Source of the DNA: Tissierellia bacterium
GTDB taxonomy: Bacteria > Bacillota > Clostridia > Tissierellales > Peptoniphilaceae
Direction: 5' to 3'
Length of the DNA: 64,000 bases
Assembly (NCBI GenBank): GCA_012728295.1
Contig: JAAYFJ010000055.1
Coordinates: 32,094-96,093, forward strand
Shown piece after piece: positions 53,121 through 62,725 of this stretch; the stretch's first letter is position 1, and each line of letters starts with the position of its first letter. Under the pieces are notes generated by a model. That model was given only the letters and a program-made list of their open reading frames with translations. It was not told where the DNA came from and made no database searches. The translations under genes and the position numbers were made by a program.

Positions 53121-53660
53121 ATGAAATATGCAAATTCTAGAGAGGTTATATTAAAAGGTAAAATAGCATTATGCGTTTATATTTTTTTGGCTTTAATTTT
53201 TCTTTACATAGGGCTTTCTTTATCAACCTCAAATGACTACTCGGCAATATTATCAACCTTAGGGTTTGTAACCCTGTTTTCTTGGCGAGCATATCTAGCT
53301 TATAATCGCATAAAAATAGGAAAACTATTTGACCCCTACATGGAGCTAATCTTTAGTTCTGATAGCAAAAATATCCACTGTTTAGCGGAAAACTTGCATA
53401 TATCAGAAAAAACGCTTAGAAAGAACTTAATGGACATGAGAGAAGCTGGACTCTTAAAAAACCTTACCATTTCTGACAAAGGTATAATAAAGGTTCAGCT
53501 CCATACAGTCCATCCCCTGGTGACTAATAGTTCTAATGAAAAACGTAAAGAAATCATCTCGTTAAGTTGCCCTACTTGTGGCGCACCTATTACGGTTATA
53601 AACGGTAGCTCTTCTGCGTGTTAATACTGCAAAAGAATTATAGCTGAAAAAAAAGAATGA
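53121..53660 (+). pseudogene. Membrane-anchored HTH / zinc-ribbon protein, TAA within the zinc ribbon
   Basis: As sequenced, a 167-residue protein stops at TAA 53622-53624 in the middle of a zinc knuckle (CPTCGAPI ... SSAC-stop-YCKRIIAEKKE). Reading through to TGA at 53660 completes C-x2-C ... C-x2-C and 179 codons. The N-terminus has two membrane segments (about residues 13-55), then a winged-helix-like segment (CLAENLHISEKTLRKNLMDM, REAGLLKNL). CAA to TAA would be one transition. Even truncated, most of the protein is kept. It may be a membrane-bound regulator; no family name is offered. Confidence 0.6.
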
Positions 53661-53704
53661 TATCAGGATTTTGCTTATTACGCATCCCGATTTCATTCTT
53701 TTTT
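53649..53704. terminator. Bidirectional terminator
   Basis: 12-bp outer stem AAAAAAGAATGA (53649-53660) / TCATTCTTTTTT (53693-53704) with additional inner pairing, between convergent genes. Confidence 0.8.
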
Positions 53705-53727
53705 AATAGCTTTAGCTATATAGTCCT

Positions 53728-54276
53728 TTATTCAAAAACCATAGCATATAAGTTTTCTCCTAAACAAAATCTTTCAACTTCAAGAAACCCCTGTTCTTCA
53801 CATAAATCTATAATTGTAGTTTCAGCCATTCTTTCTATTAACGGTGCCCCCATAGGTGTATCTTTATGGAAAAACTCTACAATAAGCAACTTTCCACTGG
53901 CTTTTAACAACCTTTTTATTTCTCTTATCATTTGACTAGGCTTTTCAATTTCGTGTAGTACAGTTACCATTATTACCATGTCACAAACACTATCTTCCAC
54001 AGGTAAAATCTGATTTTTAACTTTTCTAATGGATATATTGGAGAAGTTTTTTTCTGCTTTTCTGGATTCTAATAGTGCAATTGCGTCATCTGAAATTTCT
54101 AAAGCTATTATCTCATTATTACTTATTGAGGCAGCAGCAAATGTAAATAGACCTGTGCCTGCCCCTATGTCACACATGGACATCCCCTCTTTAAATCCAG
54201 CTTTCATTAAAGTAGTTGTCGGTGAAAGTTCTCTAACTCTCTCTTCCCTCTCTAACTTGCTTATTAACCTGCTCAT
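53728..54276 (-). CDS. Class I SAM-dependent methyltransferase
   Basis: A 182-residue protein with the SAM-binding motif MCDIGAGTGLFTFAA (motif I), IIALEISDDAIALL (acidic residue after strand 2), ILPVEDSVCDMVIMVTVLHE (motif II/III) and LLKASGKLLIVEF. It lacks a visible substrate domain, so the substrate (small molecule or other) cannot be told. It ends at GENLYAMVF, like UbiE-type small methyltransferases. It is downstream of the lipoprotein gene at 54307 by 30 bases. Confidence 0.85.
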   Translation of the reverse strand: MSRLISKLEREERVRELSPTTTLMKAGFKEGMSMCDIGAGTGLFTFAAASISNNEIIALEISDDAIALLESRKAEKNFSNISIRKVKNQILPVEDSVCDMVIMVTVLHEIEKPSQMIREIKRLLKASGKLLIVEFFHKDTPMGAPLIERMAETTIIDLCEEQGFLEVERFCLGENLYAMVFE

Positions 54277-54306
54277 TAACTCGTCTCCTCATTTTTATTC
54301 TTTACC

Positions 54307-55227
54307 TTATTCTGCGATTTCTCCAAATATCCAATCTAAAATTGGAGACCATTTCTCTTCCCATTTCTCTGGCATTCTGTCCCCATCAAATATTAGATAT
54401 TCTTCTAGGTCTCCATATTCACTATTAAGCCCTAATAGAATCGTTTCATATGGTTGCTTTGTTGAGTAATTAGTACTAACGTCATCTAATCTATAATTTC
54501 TATACAAATCCTCATTCTTTAATTTGTTTTCAACGCTATTTAATATGTCGTCTGATATTTCTCGCTCTTCCCATACTATTTGATTACCTTCTATTCTTTG
54601 CATTCGGCAAATGTTTACTCCCTCCTCCTCATAAATTTCAAAAGAAGTTATTCCCCTATGATGATTATTGCCTGAGTAGTAGCTAAACATTGTCAATTCC
54701 CCTGTTAATATATCTTCATCTCTGCTTTCTAACCTGTTTTCTGGAATTTTGTATTTGACAATAGCACCTATAACTTCACTAAATTTATCCCTATACTTAT
54801 CAGGAATACTTTGGCCTGAAAACAACGGATATACATCTCCCTTTATAATAGTAATCCAAGAATGATTTGGTGCATCATAAATAAGAGGACCCCTATCCTT
54901 TATTTCTCTGATTTTCCATAATTTTTGCTTAATCAACTCTTCTTGAATTACCATCATTGCATCTTCAGAACATTTATACACCCTATAACTGGCCGGGCAT
55001 CTCCAATTTCTAGAATCATTAATAGATAAAAATACACCTTCATCTTTTCTCTGAAGTTTCAACTCTTGATATCCACCACGCATATCTCCCGATGATGAGA
55101 CGGAAATTAGCTCCAACTCTTCAGTTTTTGGTATATTACTCATATTGTTAAAACACGCTGTCAACAAAATGGAGAATACTAATAACATTATCAATGTGAA
55201 TATGTAGTAATAATTTATATTTTTCAT
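54307..55227 (-). CDS. Uncharacterised lipoprotein
   Basis: A 306-residue protein with signal peptide MKNINYYYIFTLIMLLVFSI and lipobox cysteine at 25 (LLTAC). The mature part has two similar halves, each with an acidic ...LWKIREI / DLYRNYRLDDV segment and a conserved tryptophan or tyrosine pattern; no named family is recognised. It ends in FGEIAE, 30 bases from the methyltransferase start. The surface location is firm; the function is unknown. Confidence 0.65.
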   Translation of the reverse strand: MKNINYYYIFTLIMLLVFSILLTACFNNMSNIPKTEELELISVSSSGDMRGGYQELKLQRKDEGVFLSINDSRNWRCPASYRVYKCSEDAMMVIQEELIKQKLWKIREIKDRGPLIYDAPNHSWITIIKGDVYPLFSGQSIPDKYRDKFSEVIGAIVKYKIPENRLESRDEDILTGELTMFSYYSGNNHHRGITSFEIYEEEGVNICRMQRIEGNQIVWEEREISDDILNSVENKLKNEDLYRNYRLDDVSTNYSTKQPYETILLGLNSEYGDLEEYLIFDGDRMPEKWEEKWSPILDWIFGEIAE

Positions 55228-55272
55228 TTTACACCTCTCTTCATATGTTTTGCTTTTATATACTCAATATAA

Positions 55273-55318
55273 CAATACCCCATTAAGTTAGTTTTGAACT
55301 TTACTTAATGGGGTATTG
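55273..55318. terminator. 16-bp perfect hairpin
   Basis: CAATACCCCATTAAGT (55273-55288) and ACTTAATGGGGTATTG (55303-55318) with a 14-base loop, 10 bases after the YbjQ stop codon. It lacks a strong T-run but probably ends that operon. Confidence 0.7.
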
Positions 55319-55327
55319 CAAAAATTT

Positions 55328-55651
55328 CTATTTAAACTTTACTGCTGTTCCATAAACAATTACTTCGGCCGCACCTGACATTACAGAAGAAGAGGCGTAT
55401 CTAATGTTTACAACTCCATCAGCGCCTAGCATTTCAGCCTCGTTAACCATTCTTTTTGTGGCAATAGCCCTGGCTTCGTCCATCATTTCTGTATAACCTT
55501 TAAGCTCTCCACCTACAAGTGTTTTTAATCCTTGAGCTATGTCTTTCCCAACATTTTTGGATTGAATTGTGCTGCCCTTTACTATTTCAAGCGTTTCCAA
55601 GTTCTTCCCTGAAATATAATCAGTATTTACTAAGATCATCCTCTTCACCAT
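55328..55651 (-). CDS. YbjQ/UPF0145 family protein
   Basis: A 107-residue protein of the YbjQ (DUF74) family, shown by TLEIVKGSTIQSKNVGKDIA, EMMDEARAIATKRMVNEAE and ADGVVNIRYASSSVMSGAAE. These small pentameric proteins have been linked to metal binding, without a proven role. GGAG lies seven bases before ATG 55651; an internal ATG at 55639 (MILVNTDYISG) is the usual family start and cannot be excluded. It overlaps the preceding small membrane-protein gene by 32 bases. Confidence 0.88.
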   Translation of the reverse strand: MVKRMILVNTDYISGKNLETLEIVKGSTIQSKNVGKDIAQGLKTLVGGELKGYTEMMDEARAIATKRMVNEAEMLGADGVVNIRYASSSVMSGAAEVIVYGTAVKFK

Positions 55652-55847
55652 TCCTTATCTCCATTATTCTTTGATGTAATGTAAGTAACATTGCAATAAT
55701 AAACACAATAGGTATCATTGCTAGAATATATCTCCATGGCTTTGGCAATAAAAGGAAAAAAATTGTAAAATATGATATCTCAATAACTATGAAGATTATC
55801 GCAACTACAATAGGCGCTATCATCTTTAATAGATGCTCCTTCTTCAT
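55620..55847 (-). CDS. Small two-helix membrane protein
   Basis: A 75-residue protein; ATG 55845-55847 is chosen for its spacing to AGGTG. It has two hydrophobic segments (APIVVAIIFIVIEISYFTIF, YILAMIPIVFIIAMLLTL) and a charged tail RIMEIRNGEEDDLSKY. Its end overlaps the YbjQ gene, so the two are coupled. No family recognised. Confidence 0.65.
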   Translation of the reverse strand: MKKEHLLKMIAPIVVAIIFIVIEISYFTIFFLLLPKPWRYILAMIPIVFIIAMLLTLHQRIMEIRNGEEDDLSKY

Positions 55848-55858
55848 CTTCATCACCT

Positions 55859-56329
55859 TTATTTATTCTCTTTGCAAGACCATTTAGTAACTGCTAATTT
55901 AATCACTTCCATTTTTTCAATCATTCCCCTAGGATATTCCCAGCTTTGTTCATCAGAAAATCGGCTCATTATTACGTCCATACCTTGAGTTTTTTCTTCA
56001 AAGTCATTCAATAGTTTGATTTCCCCTTCGCCCATAATGCTTTGATACAGATATGAATATGAGCACGGACTTTCTCCAACTAGTAATTGATGTTTCCTAT
56101 CCATTTCAAAAGACACTGTATTCTGAGCCTTGATTAGTTCTATCTTTTTCCCTTCAGCAGCGCCATGGAAAAATAGCTCTAATCTCCCATTTGTTTCTTT
56201 ATACCCAAAGTTTAATGGCACAATGTAAGCAAGCCCATTATCAATCAACCCTAAACGGCAACAATCACAGGCACTTAGAATTTCCAGCATATTATTGAAA
56301 TCTTTTATTTCTCTATCTTTTCTTCTCAT
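55859..56329 (-). CDS. Nim-like pyridoxamine-5'-phosphate-oxidase-fold flavoprotein
   Basis: A 156-residue split-barrel FMN protein: MRRKDREIKDFNNMLEILSA, CRLGLIDNGLAYIVPLNFGY, LELFFHGAAEGKKIELIKAQ, VSFEMD. This order (RR.DReI... c.rLg..d...pYvvPlnfgy ... fHgA..GkK...) is that of NimA/Nim-like nitroimidazole reductases and related heme or flavin proteins. It may reduce nitro compounds; resistance activity is not implied by homology alone. It is 12 bases upstream of the small membrane-protein gene. Confidence 0.85.
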   Translation of the reverse strand: MRRKDREIKDFNNMLEILSACDCCRLGLIDNGLAYIVPLNFGYKETNGRLELFFHGAAEGKKIELIKAQNTVSFEMDRKHQLLVGESPCSYSYLYQSIMGEGEIKLLNDFEEKTQGMDVIMSRFSDEQSWEYPRGMIEKMEVIKLAVTKWSCKENK

Positions 56330-56424
56330 GCAGCTATCCTTTCATTAAACCATTAGTCAACTTATTATCTTATTATAATGCTACGCCTTATCGTTCTACT
56401 TATATTATTATAATTTGAATTAAT

Positions 56425-56664
56425 CTATTTGAGGTTTTTGATAATTTCTACAATCTCTGATTTTTTTAACGCCTTACCTAATGACACTACTTCCTCATCT
56501 ATTACTAATGCCGGGGTGGTCATTACACCATAAGACGCAATTTCCGAAAAATCATTAATGTGTTTTACCTCAGCACTTATACCCAGTTCAGCCAATGCTT
56601 CAGCTGTGGATTTTTCAAGGGCATTACACTTTTTACATCCACTTCCTAATACTTTAACATCCAT
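56425..56664 (-). CDS. Thioredoxin-like small redox protein (MTH895/TM0996 type)
   Basis: A 79-residue thioredoxin-fold protein with active-site C10-K-K-C13 in VLGSGCKKCNALE and the cis-proline motif VMTTPALVIDEEVV, ending EIVEIIKNLK. This miniature family commonly accompanies permeases of the YraQ type in arsenic/redox operons. Here it is the third gene after ArsR and the permease, 22 bases downstream, and is likely co-expressed to deliver reducing power or handle the metalloid. Confidence 0.88.
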   Translation of the reverse strand: MDVKVLGSGCKKCNALEKSTAEALAELGISAEVKHINDFSEIASYGVMTTPALVIDEEVVSLGKALKKSEIVEIIKNLK

Positions 56665-56686
56665 TTTCCCAAGCCTCCCATAATAA

Positions 56687-57682
56687 TCATATTATAATGT
56701 TTTGAATGACATTGAATAAATAACCCGTTGCAATAATTCCAATAGTGCATATAGCAACAAAAGTAGCCAGTAACTTTGGCTTTATAGCCTTCCTAAGCAT
56801 AATAATCGATGGCAATGACAAGGTGGTAACCGCCATCATTAAACTCAGTATTGTTCCCAGCTGAGCCCCTTTACTCAAAAGAGACTCTGCAACAGGTATT
56901 GTTCCAAATATATCTGCATACATAGGTATCCCCACGAAAGTAGCAAGGACTACACCCAGCGGATTATTACTACCTAAAATCTTTTCAATCCAGTTTTCAG
57001 GAATCCAATTATGGATAATGGCCCCAATTCCCACTCCGATTAATATATAAGGAATTACCTTGATAAAAGTTGAAATCATTTGCTCTTTCGCATATATTAG
57101 TCTATCCCTTGTGGATAAATCAGGCGCGTCTAAATCAACAACTGTAGCATTGAGGACAAATTCTTCTACTTCTTTTTCCATATGCAAATGCTCAATTATT
57201 GTGCCCCCTAGTACAGCTAATACTAACCCAATAATAACATATATTATTGCAACTTTGCTGCCAAATATACTCATTAGTAATATTAAGCTTCCTAAGTCCA
57301 CCATGGGAGATGAAATCAAAAACGAAAAGGTTACTCCAAGAGATAGTCCTGCTCCTGTGAAACCAATAAATAATGGAATAGAAGAACAAGAACAAAATGG
57401 AGTTATAGTCCCCATAATTGCAGCAATAATATTCGCCCAGATACCTTTAAATCGACCCATTATCCTTTTACTTCGCTCCGGAGGAAAGTAGCTTTGAATA
57501 TATGAAATTGTAAAAATCAATATGCACAGTAGCATAACTATTTTTATTACATCGTAAATGAAAAACTGAATGCTTCCACCCAATCTAGTTTCAATGTCTA
57601 TTACTGCTGAATTAAGGATTTTTCCAACAGCTCCATTTAGCCACTTCATCCCCAAAACTTGTTCTTGAAAGAATTTCCACAT
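56687..57682 (-). CDS. YraQ/ArsP-like permease
   Basis: A 331-residue membrane protein with eight to ten hydrophobic segments. The DUF318/YraQ permease motif TPFCSCSSIPLFIGFTGAG is present, with a second-half relative FVGIPMYADIFGTIPVAESL. The paired cysteines in CSCS are those proposed to bind trivalent organoarsenicals in ArsP. Its start overlaps the stop of arsR by one base (57682). Substrate by context is a metal(loid); this is not proven. Confidence 0.85.
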   Translation of the reverse strand: MWKFFQEQVLGMKWLNGAVGKILNSAVIDIETRLGGSIQFFIYDVIKIVMLLCILIFTISYIQSYFPPERSKRIMGRFKGIWANIIAAIMGTITPFCSCSSIPLFIGFTGAGLSLGVTFSFLISSPMVDLGSLILLMSIFGSKVAIIYVIIGLVLAVLGGTIIEHLHMEKEVEEFVLNATVVDLDAPDLSTRDRLIYAKEQMISTFIKVIPYILIGVGIGAIIHNWIPENWIEKILGSNNPLGVVLATFVGIPMYADIFGTIPVAESLLSKGAQLGTILSLMMAVTTLSLPSIIMLRKAIKPKLLATFVAICTIGIIATGYLFNVIQNIII

Positions 57683-57984
57683 TATAGTTCTCCTATGTCA
57701 TCATCATAATTATCAGAAACACCTATGCCTTCAAAAAAAGCTTTTAGCTCCAGAACAATTTTACGATTTAAGGAATAGTGGCTCCACTTCCCTTCCCTTC
57801 TTACAATGACCAGTCCAGATTCACACAGGATTTTCATGTGATGCGACAGAGTAGGCTGAGAAATTTCAAATTCTTCTAATATTTTACACGCACATTTTTC
57901 CCCATCAGATAGCATCTTTACAATTTTTAGCCTGTTGCTATCCCCTATCGATTTGCATAATAATGCAATGTCTATTTCGTTCAT
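57682..57984 (-). CDS. ArsR/SmtB-family metalloregulator
   Basis: A 100-residue winged-helix repressor: LCKSIGDSNRLKIVKMLSDG, then KCACKILEEFEISQPTLSHH with the paired cysteines C31 and C33 where As(III)-sensing ArsR proteins carry their thiol ligands (ELCVC...), and GLVIVRREGKWSHYSLN for the wing. It is first in an operon with the permease and thioredoxin-like gene, and its own promoter carries a matching palindrome. Likely inducer: As(III), Sb(III) or another thiophilic ion. Confidence 0.9.
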   Translation of the reverse strand: MNEIDIALLCKSIGDSNRLKIVKMLSDGEKCACKILEEFEISQPTLSHHMKILCESGLVIVRREGKWSHYSLNRKIVLELKAFFEGIGVSDNYDDDIGEL

Positions 57985-57997
57985 GCAATCACCTCAT

Positions 57998-58047
57998 ATA
58001 GATAGTTATCTATTTAATATAATAGTACTCATATAGATGATTGTCAA
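57998..58047 (-). promoter_or_regulatory. arsR promoter and operator
   Basis: On the minus strand TTGACA (58042-58047) and TATTAT (58019-58024) are 17 bases apart. The palindrome ATAGATA-GT-TATCTAT (57998-58013) lies over the expected start site, and a half-similar ATAGATGATTG overlaps the spacer. This fits autorepression by ArsR. Confidence 0.78.
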
Positions 58048-58118
58048 TATGTCTTCCACCACCATTTGCTACATAAAACATATATATATTTGCCTGAAAG
58101 ATTTATGTCGAATAATAT

Positions 58119-58158
58119 AACCCGTTTAATAAGCAGATTCTGCAGATTAAACGGGCTA
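58119..58158. terminator. Extended hairpin downstream of the second Cna-B gene
   Basis: CCCGTTTAAT (58121-58130) / ATTAAACGGG (58146-58155), with inner GCAG / CTGC making an almost continuous stem. It lies between the end of the Cna-B gene and the divergent-side arsR promoter region. T-runs are weak. Confidence 0.6.
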
Positions 58159-58200
58159 TATCACGCCTTATCTATATACTGTTAAGCATATTAAAAACAG

Positions 58201-61200
58201 TTAATTTTGTGTTCTTTTCTTTCGAATTAATACGTAAACCAAAGCCAAAGATGCGATAGCAAATATGCTAAAATACAAGCCTATGTTAAATTCATCTCCT
58301 GTTTTAGGAATGACGTTCTCGCTAGTAGTTGTCACAGGTTTTTCTACAATCTCAGTTGTTACCACAGGCTTCTCTTCTTCGACTGCTGCTGGTGGTTGAG
58401 GTTTGCTTTCTGTAACTGGAGGTGCTTCCGGTTTGTCTTTTTCTTCTTTCGGGGGAACTGGTGGTACTCCTTCTTCTTTATTTGTAACTACAAATCCACC
58501 ACTTGCACTACCTGTTATATAAGTCTTATAGCCGCTAACATACTCTTCATCAATGGTATAGTTAACTCTTTCCCCAAATTCATATTCTTTTAAGTCTTTA
58601 AATGTATATCTCCAGCCCATGGCTTCGGTTATTACTTTGCTGTCAATTTTTCTGCCATCTGCATAAAGGTTGATAGTTACATAGCTTCCTACTTTACCTT
58701 CCCATCTTTTTACTACGCTAATATCTATTTTCCCACCTGTACCAGGAGTTACTGGAATGCCAGGTTCATCTTTTTTATTAGTTATTGTGAAACCATTTTC
58801 AACTGAACCTGATATTGTTGAACTATATCCTGCTACTGGATCCTCTTTAACTGTATATACTATCTCTTTACCAGTATTGTCATATTTGCGTAGATCTTTA
58901 AATTCGTGTTTCCAGCTATTCTCACTCTTACTTAGTACGACTGAATCTACCTTCTCACCATTAGCAAAAAGATTAACCGTAACACTTCTCAGTTCTGACC
59001 CTATCCACACTTTCTTGACCGGTACATTTATTTTTTCTTCACTTATATTCTTTACAGTGAATCCGTGCTGGATGCTTCCTGTAATAATTGAAGTATATCC
59101 ATCAATCACTACTTCTTTTATGCTATATACTATTTTATCACCAGTCGTTGAATCATACATTGGTAAATCAGTAAAAGTATGTTTCCATTCATTACTTTCT
59201 TTAAGAACGATTGAATTTACTTCTTCACCATCTGCTAACAATTTTATTGTAACACTGTCTTTTAGAGTTCCTACCCATTCTTTTTTCACAGGGATACTAA
59301 GCTTGTCCGACTTCGTATTGGTAACAGTAAATCCATCTTTGATAGAGCCTGTAATTGAAATTGCATATCCATCAAGGGATACTTCTTCTATCTTATATTC
59401 TATTTCAGCTCCGGTAGTTGAATCATACTTTGGTAAATCAGTGAAGGTATGTTTCCAGCTATTTGCTTCATTTAATGTTACTTCACCTTTTACATCAGTG
59501 CCGACTACAAGTTTAATAACAACACTTTCAGCCTTTGGTCCTATCCACTTTTTCTCTACAGGTATATCTACCTTAGCATTGCTTGTATTTGTTATAAGCA
59601 CTCCATTTGTATCGTCAGTTGTGATTGCTGATGTGTAGCCTTCTATGGATACTTCTTCAATGGTGTATATAATTTCAGTACCATCAGCTTTATACTTAGG
59701 AATATCTTTAAAAGTGTGTTTCCATTCATTTCCATCACTAAGATTGACTAGTTTTAATTCTACTCCATCAGCTAATAGCTTTACTGTTACACTATCAGCC
59801 TTTGGTCCTATCCATTTTTTCTCTACAGGAATATCAATTACAGCAGTATTTGTAATATAGAATCCATCAGCTACAATTCTTGTATCCTCATTTAGAGTAT
59901 CCTTAATTTCTGTAATATAGCCATCAATTGGAACTTCCTCAACTGAATAAACTATTTTACTACCATCTTCATTGAACTTTGGCATATTCATAAAATTATG
60001 GTACCAAAGATTAGCAGCATTTAGTGTTATTTCTTCCTTAAGATGTCCATCTGCAAATAATTTAATTTTTACTTCATCTGTAGGAGGTCCAACCCAAGAT
60101 TTCTTTACAGGGAAAGAAATAGTTTCAGGAGCATCTTTAGTATTGGTTATAGTAAAATATCCTTCATTTTCAGTAATCACTGAAGTATATCCTTCAACAG
60201 TCATCTCTTCAATGGTGTATACTATCTCAACTCCATTATCGTCATATTTACGAAGGTCTTTAAATCCATATTTCCAATCATTTAGACTCTTGCTTAAAAC
60301 AGCAGAATCAACCTTTACGCCATTAGCAAGAAGATTAACCGTGATACTCTCTAGCTCTGGTCCTACCCATGCTTTAAAAACAGCAATATGTGCCTGTTTA
60401 TGATTCGGGATTTTTATGATTGTAGCTTCATCATACTTAACTGTGACATTTATTTCAGTTTTATTTAACAAATATCCATCAGGTGCCACAATCTCTTTAA
60501 TTGTGTAATCACCCGGAGTTAATACTCCAGAGATAGCTTCACCCTTATCATCTGTAGTCAATTTAAATTCCACATTATCTGATTTTCTAACTACAGTGAA
60601 TATCGCTCCTTTTAAAAATGTAGCTTCACTTCTTGCATCATGTTTGATAATTTTGATTTTCCCAAGTAGATCTCCACTACCTTCTCCTCCGGAAGATGCA
60701 CTATGGTATGAAAAAACTTGATCAAAAGCTCCTCCCGTATGGTTTATTTCAATCTTGTTTTTTAGTGTAATGCCAGGTGTATAAGTCGATTCGTAATAAA
60801 GTCTATATTGATCCTTATTTACATCACCTAGGTTATAAGTAAACGATTTGCCGTTTTCAGCTATCGTTACGGATTCACTTATATTAGTCTCACTCAGCGT
60901 TGATTCAACACCACCATATTTATTCATCACGACTTTTTGTAGAATGAAGGTACCAGGTATTATATTAATCCCAGCCAAATCTGCTTCATTATCTGCCATC
61001 AATGTATCTTTTATAACGATGTTTGAAAATATTCCTTTTCCTGCATTTATACGTAATGTCCATCTTACTTTATTAGGGTTACCTTCCACTGGACGTCCCC
61101 ATTTAGTAAAATACTCATTTTCAACGGTAGGTAGATCTCCTATCTTAACTGATGTGTTCATAGTATAAGCACCAATAGTTACTGTAAAAGTATTTATTTC

Positions 61201-62054
61201 CCCAGCTTTAACTTTTCTTTCTATGAAGGCTGAAGCAAGATACATTGAGCCTTTTACATTTTCTTTATTCTCAACCTTATCAGTAAAAGTAACTCTAACA
61301 TTACCTCCACCTTCAGAGTTTGGTGTAACAACTCCTTTAGCAATTACTGTTACTCCATCATTTGGATCAATTAAATCAAAATTTGTAGCAGAAGAGCTAG
61401 TTGGGAAACTGAACTCCTCAGGAAGAGTTACGTCGAAGTAATCCCCCTCGACCAATGTTGCTCCTAAATGCGAGGCATCCCAAGATATTAAGATCTTCTT
61501 GTTTGAATGAATATGATATTCTTCTACTTCCTTTAAGTCTTCTGTTAATATTTTAAAACTTGTTATTTTAACATCTCTTAAACCAGGTGTGCCTCGCATT
61601 TTATTATTTTCATTTGCTACAGCATTAATGATTGGTAAAATATCCCCATCTACTAAAGGAGGTAAATCTTCGTTTATTAGAGGCGTTTCCCCTTCTATAA
61701 CCTCAATATCCTCTTCAACTAAAGGTTCATCTGCTTCTTCAGCACCCTCTTCTACTACAGGTTCACCATTGCCTTCATCAACGATAGCTCCATCTTCTGC
61801 TTCGTTGCTTTCAGCCATATCTTCATTAAAATCTTCACTTTCTGATATCTCAGTGATTGCAGTATCTAGTTCCGAAAAAGCATTATTATATGCATCATCC
61901 TCAATGTCATTGGAATATGTAATGTCTGTTGTTTCTGGCTCCAATGGAGATTTGGCAAAGTCATTGTCTGCAATAACTATTAATGCATTTGATGCCAGCA
62001 TACATAGCACTAACAATAACCCTACTAATACTCTTGCTTTCTGATTTTTTTCAT
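58201..62054 (-). CDS. Cna-B repeat surface protein with IPKTG sorting signal
   Basis: The likely 1,284-residue product starts at ATG 62052-62054, after GGGAGGG, if the adjoining T7 (62045-62051) is really T8. As sequenced that ATG is one base out of frame; the frame itself is open to 62127 without a ribosome site. Signal peptide NQKARVLVGLLLVLCMLASN. An acidic region follows, then a collagen-adhesin-like head (HSNKKILISWDASHLGATLV; FDVTLPEEFSFP; TLRINAGKGIFSNIVIKDTL), one SpaA module (GKIKIIKHDARSEATFLKGA), seven Cna-B modules each opening (I/V)PV.K.W(I/V)G, a Pro/Glu stalk and IPKTGDE plus a membrane helix and RKKRTQN. The signal differs from NPKTL of the giant protein, so a different sortase is expected. 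Confidence 0.85.
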
Positions 62055-62138
62055 CTCTTTTCCCTCCCGCTCTTATATTATACTTTTTTATTAAACGCCT
62101 TCGCGCTATAACCAATTGTAATAGCATATTATTATAAG

Positions 62139-62708
62139 CTATTTCTCTTTATTATTAATATTCTCTAGAATCTCTAAGGCTTTATCTGCCCAAATCAATC
62201 CAGCTGTAAAGAACTCATCTCCAAAAAGAACTGTTAGCTTCCAGTATTCCGCCTTTTCTGCATTGTCTATTTCATGTTGATATGCTTCAATGGCGCTGCG
62301 AGCCATGTTCATTAGAACTTTTCTCTCCGCACATTTTTTCTTAAATACCTTTATTGTATCTATGGCTTTTTCTGGATTTATTTCTCCAGCGAAAAATATT
62401 CGCATAAGAAATGAACTTTTCATTATTAATGTACCATCAATAGATGATTCCATATCATAAAGCCATTTATCCAGTTCTTTTTTACCTTCCTCAGTTATTG
62501 AGTATATTCTTTTATTAGGTTTATCACTTTGTAGAATCCATTCGCTCTTAAGTAATCCAACTTCTTCTAGTTTATTTAGTTCTCTGTATATTTGGCTTGT
62601 GTTGGCTTGCCAAAAAAAGTTCAACGAATCATTAAAACCTTTGTCGATTTCATATCCTGTCATTGGGTAGTAGTTTAACAATCCAAGCAAACCATGCTTA
62701 AGGCTCAT
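62139..62708 (-). CDS. PadR-family transcriptional regulator
   Basis: A 189-residue regulator: winged-helix N-terminus (HGLLGLLNYYPMTGYEIDKG, NTSQIYRELNKLEEVGLLKS, KRIYSITEEGKKELDKWL) and a helical C-terminal dimerisation domain (Vir_C-like, residues about 95-180). PadR proteins repress genes until a small ligand binds. It lies 84 bases upstream of the Cna-B gene start in the same direction, so it may control that gene and itself. Confidence 0.9.
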   Translation of the reverse strand: MSLKHGLLGLLNYYPMTGYEIDKGFNDSLNFFWQANTSQIYRELNKLEEVGLLKSEWILQSDKPNKRIYSITEEGKKELDKWLYDMESSIDGTLIMKSSFLMRIFFAGEINPEKAIDTIKVFKKKCAERKVLMNMARSAIEAYQHEIDNAEKAEYWKLTVLFGDEFFTAGLIWADKALEILENINNKEK

Positions 62709-62725
62709 GATACTCTCCTTTCAGT

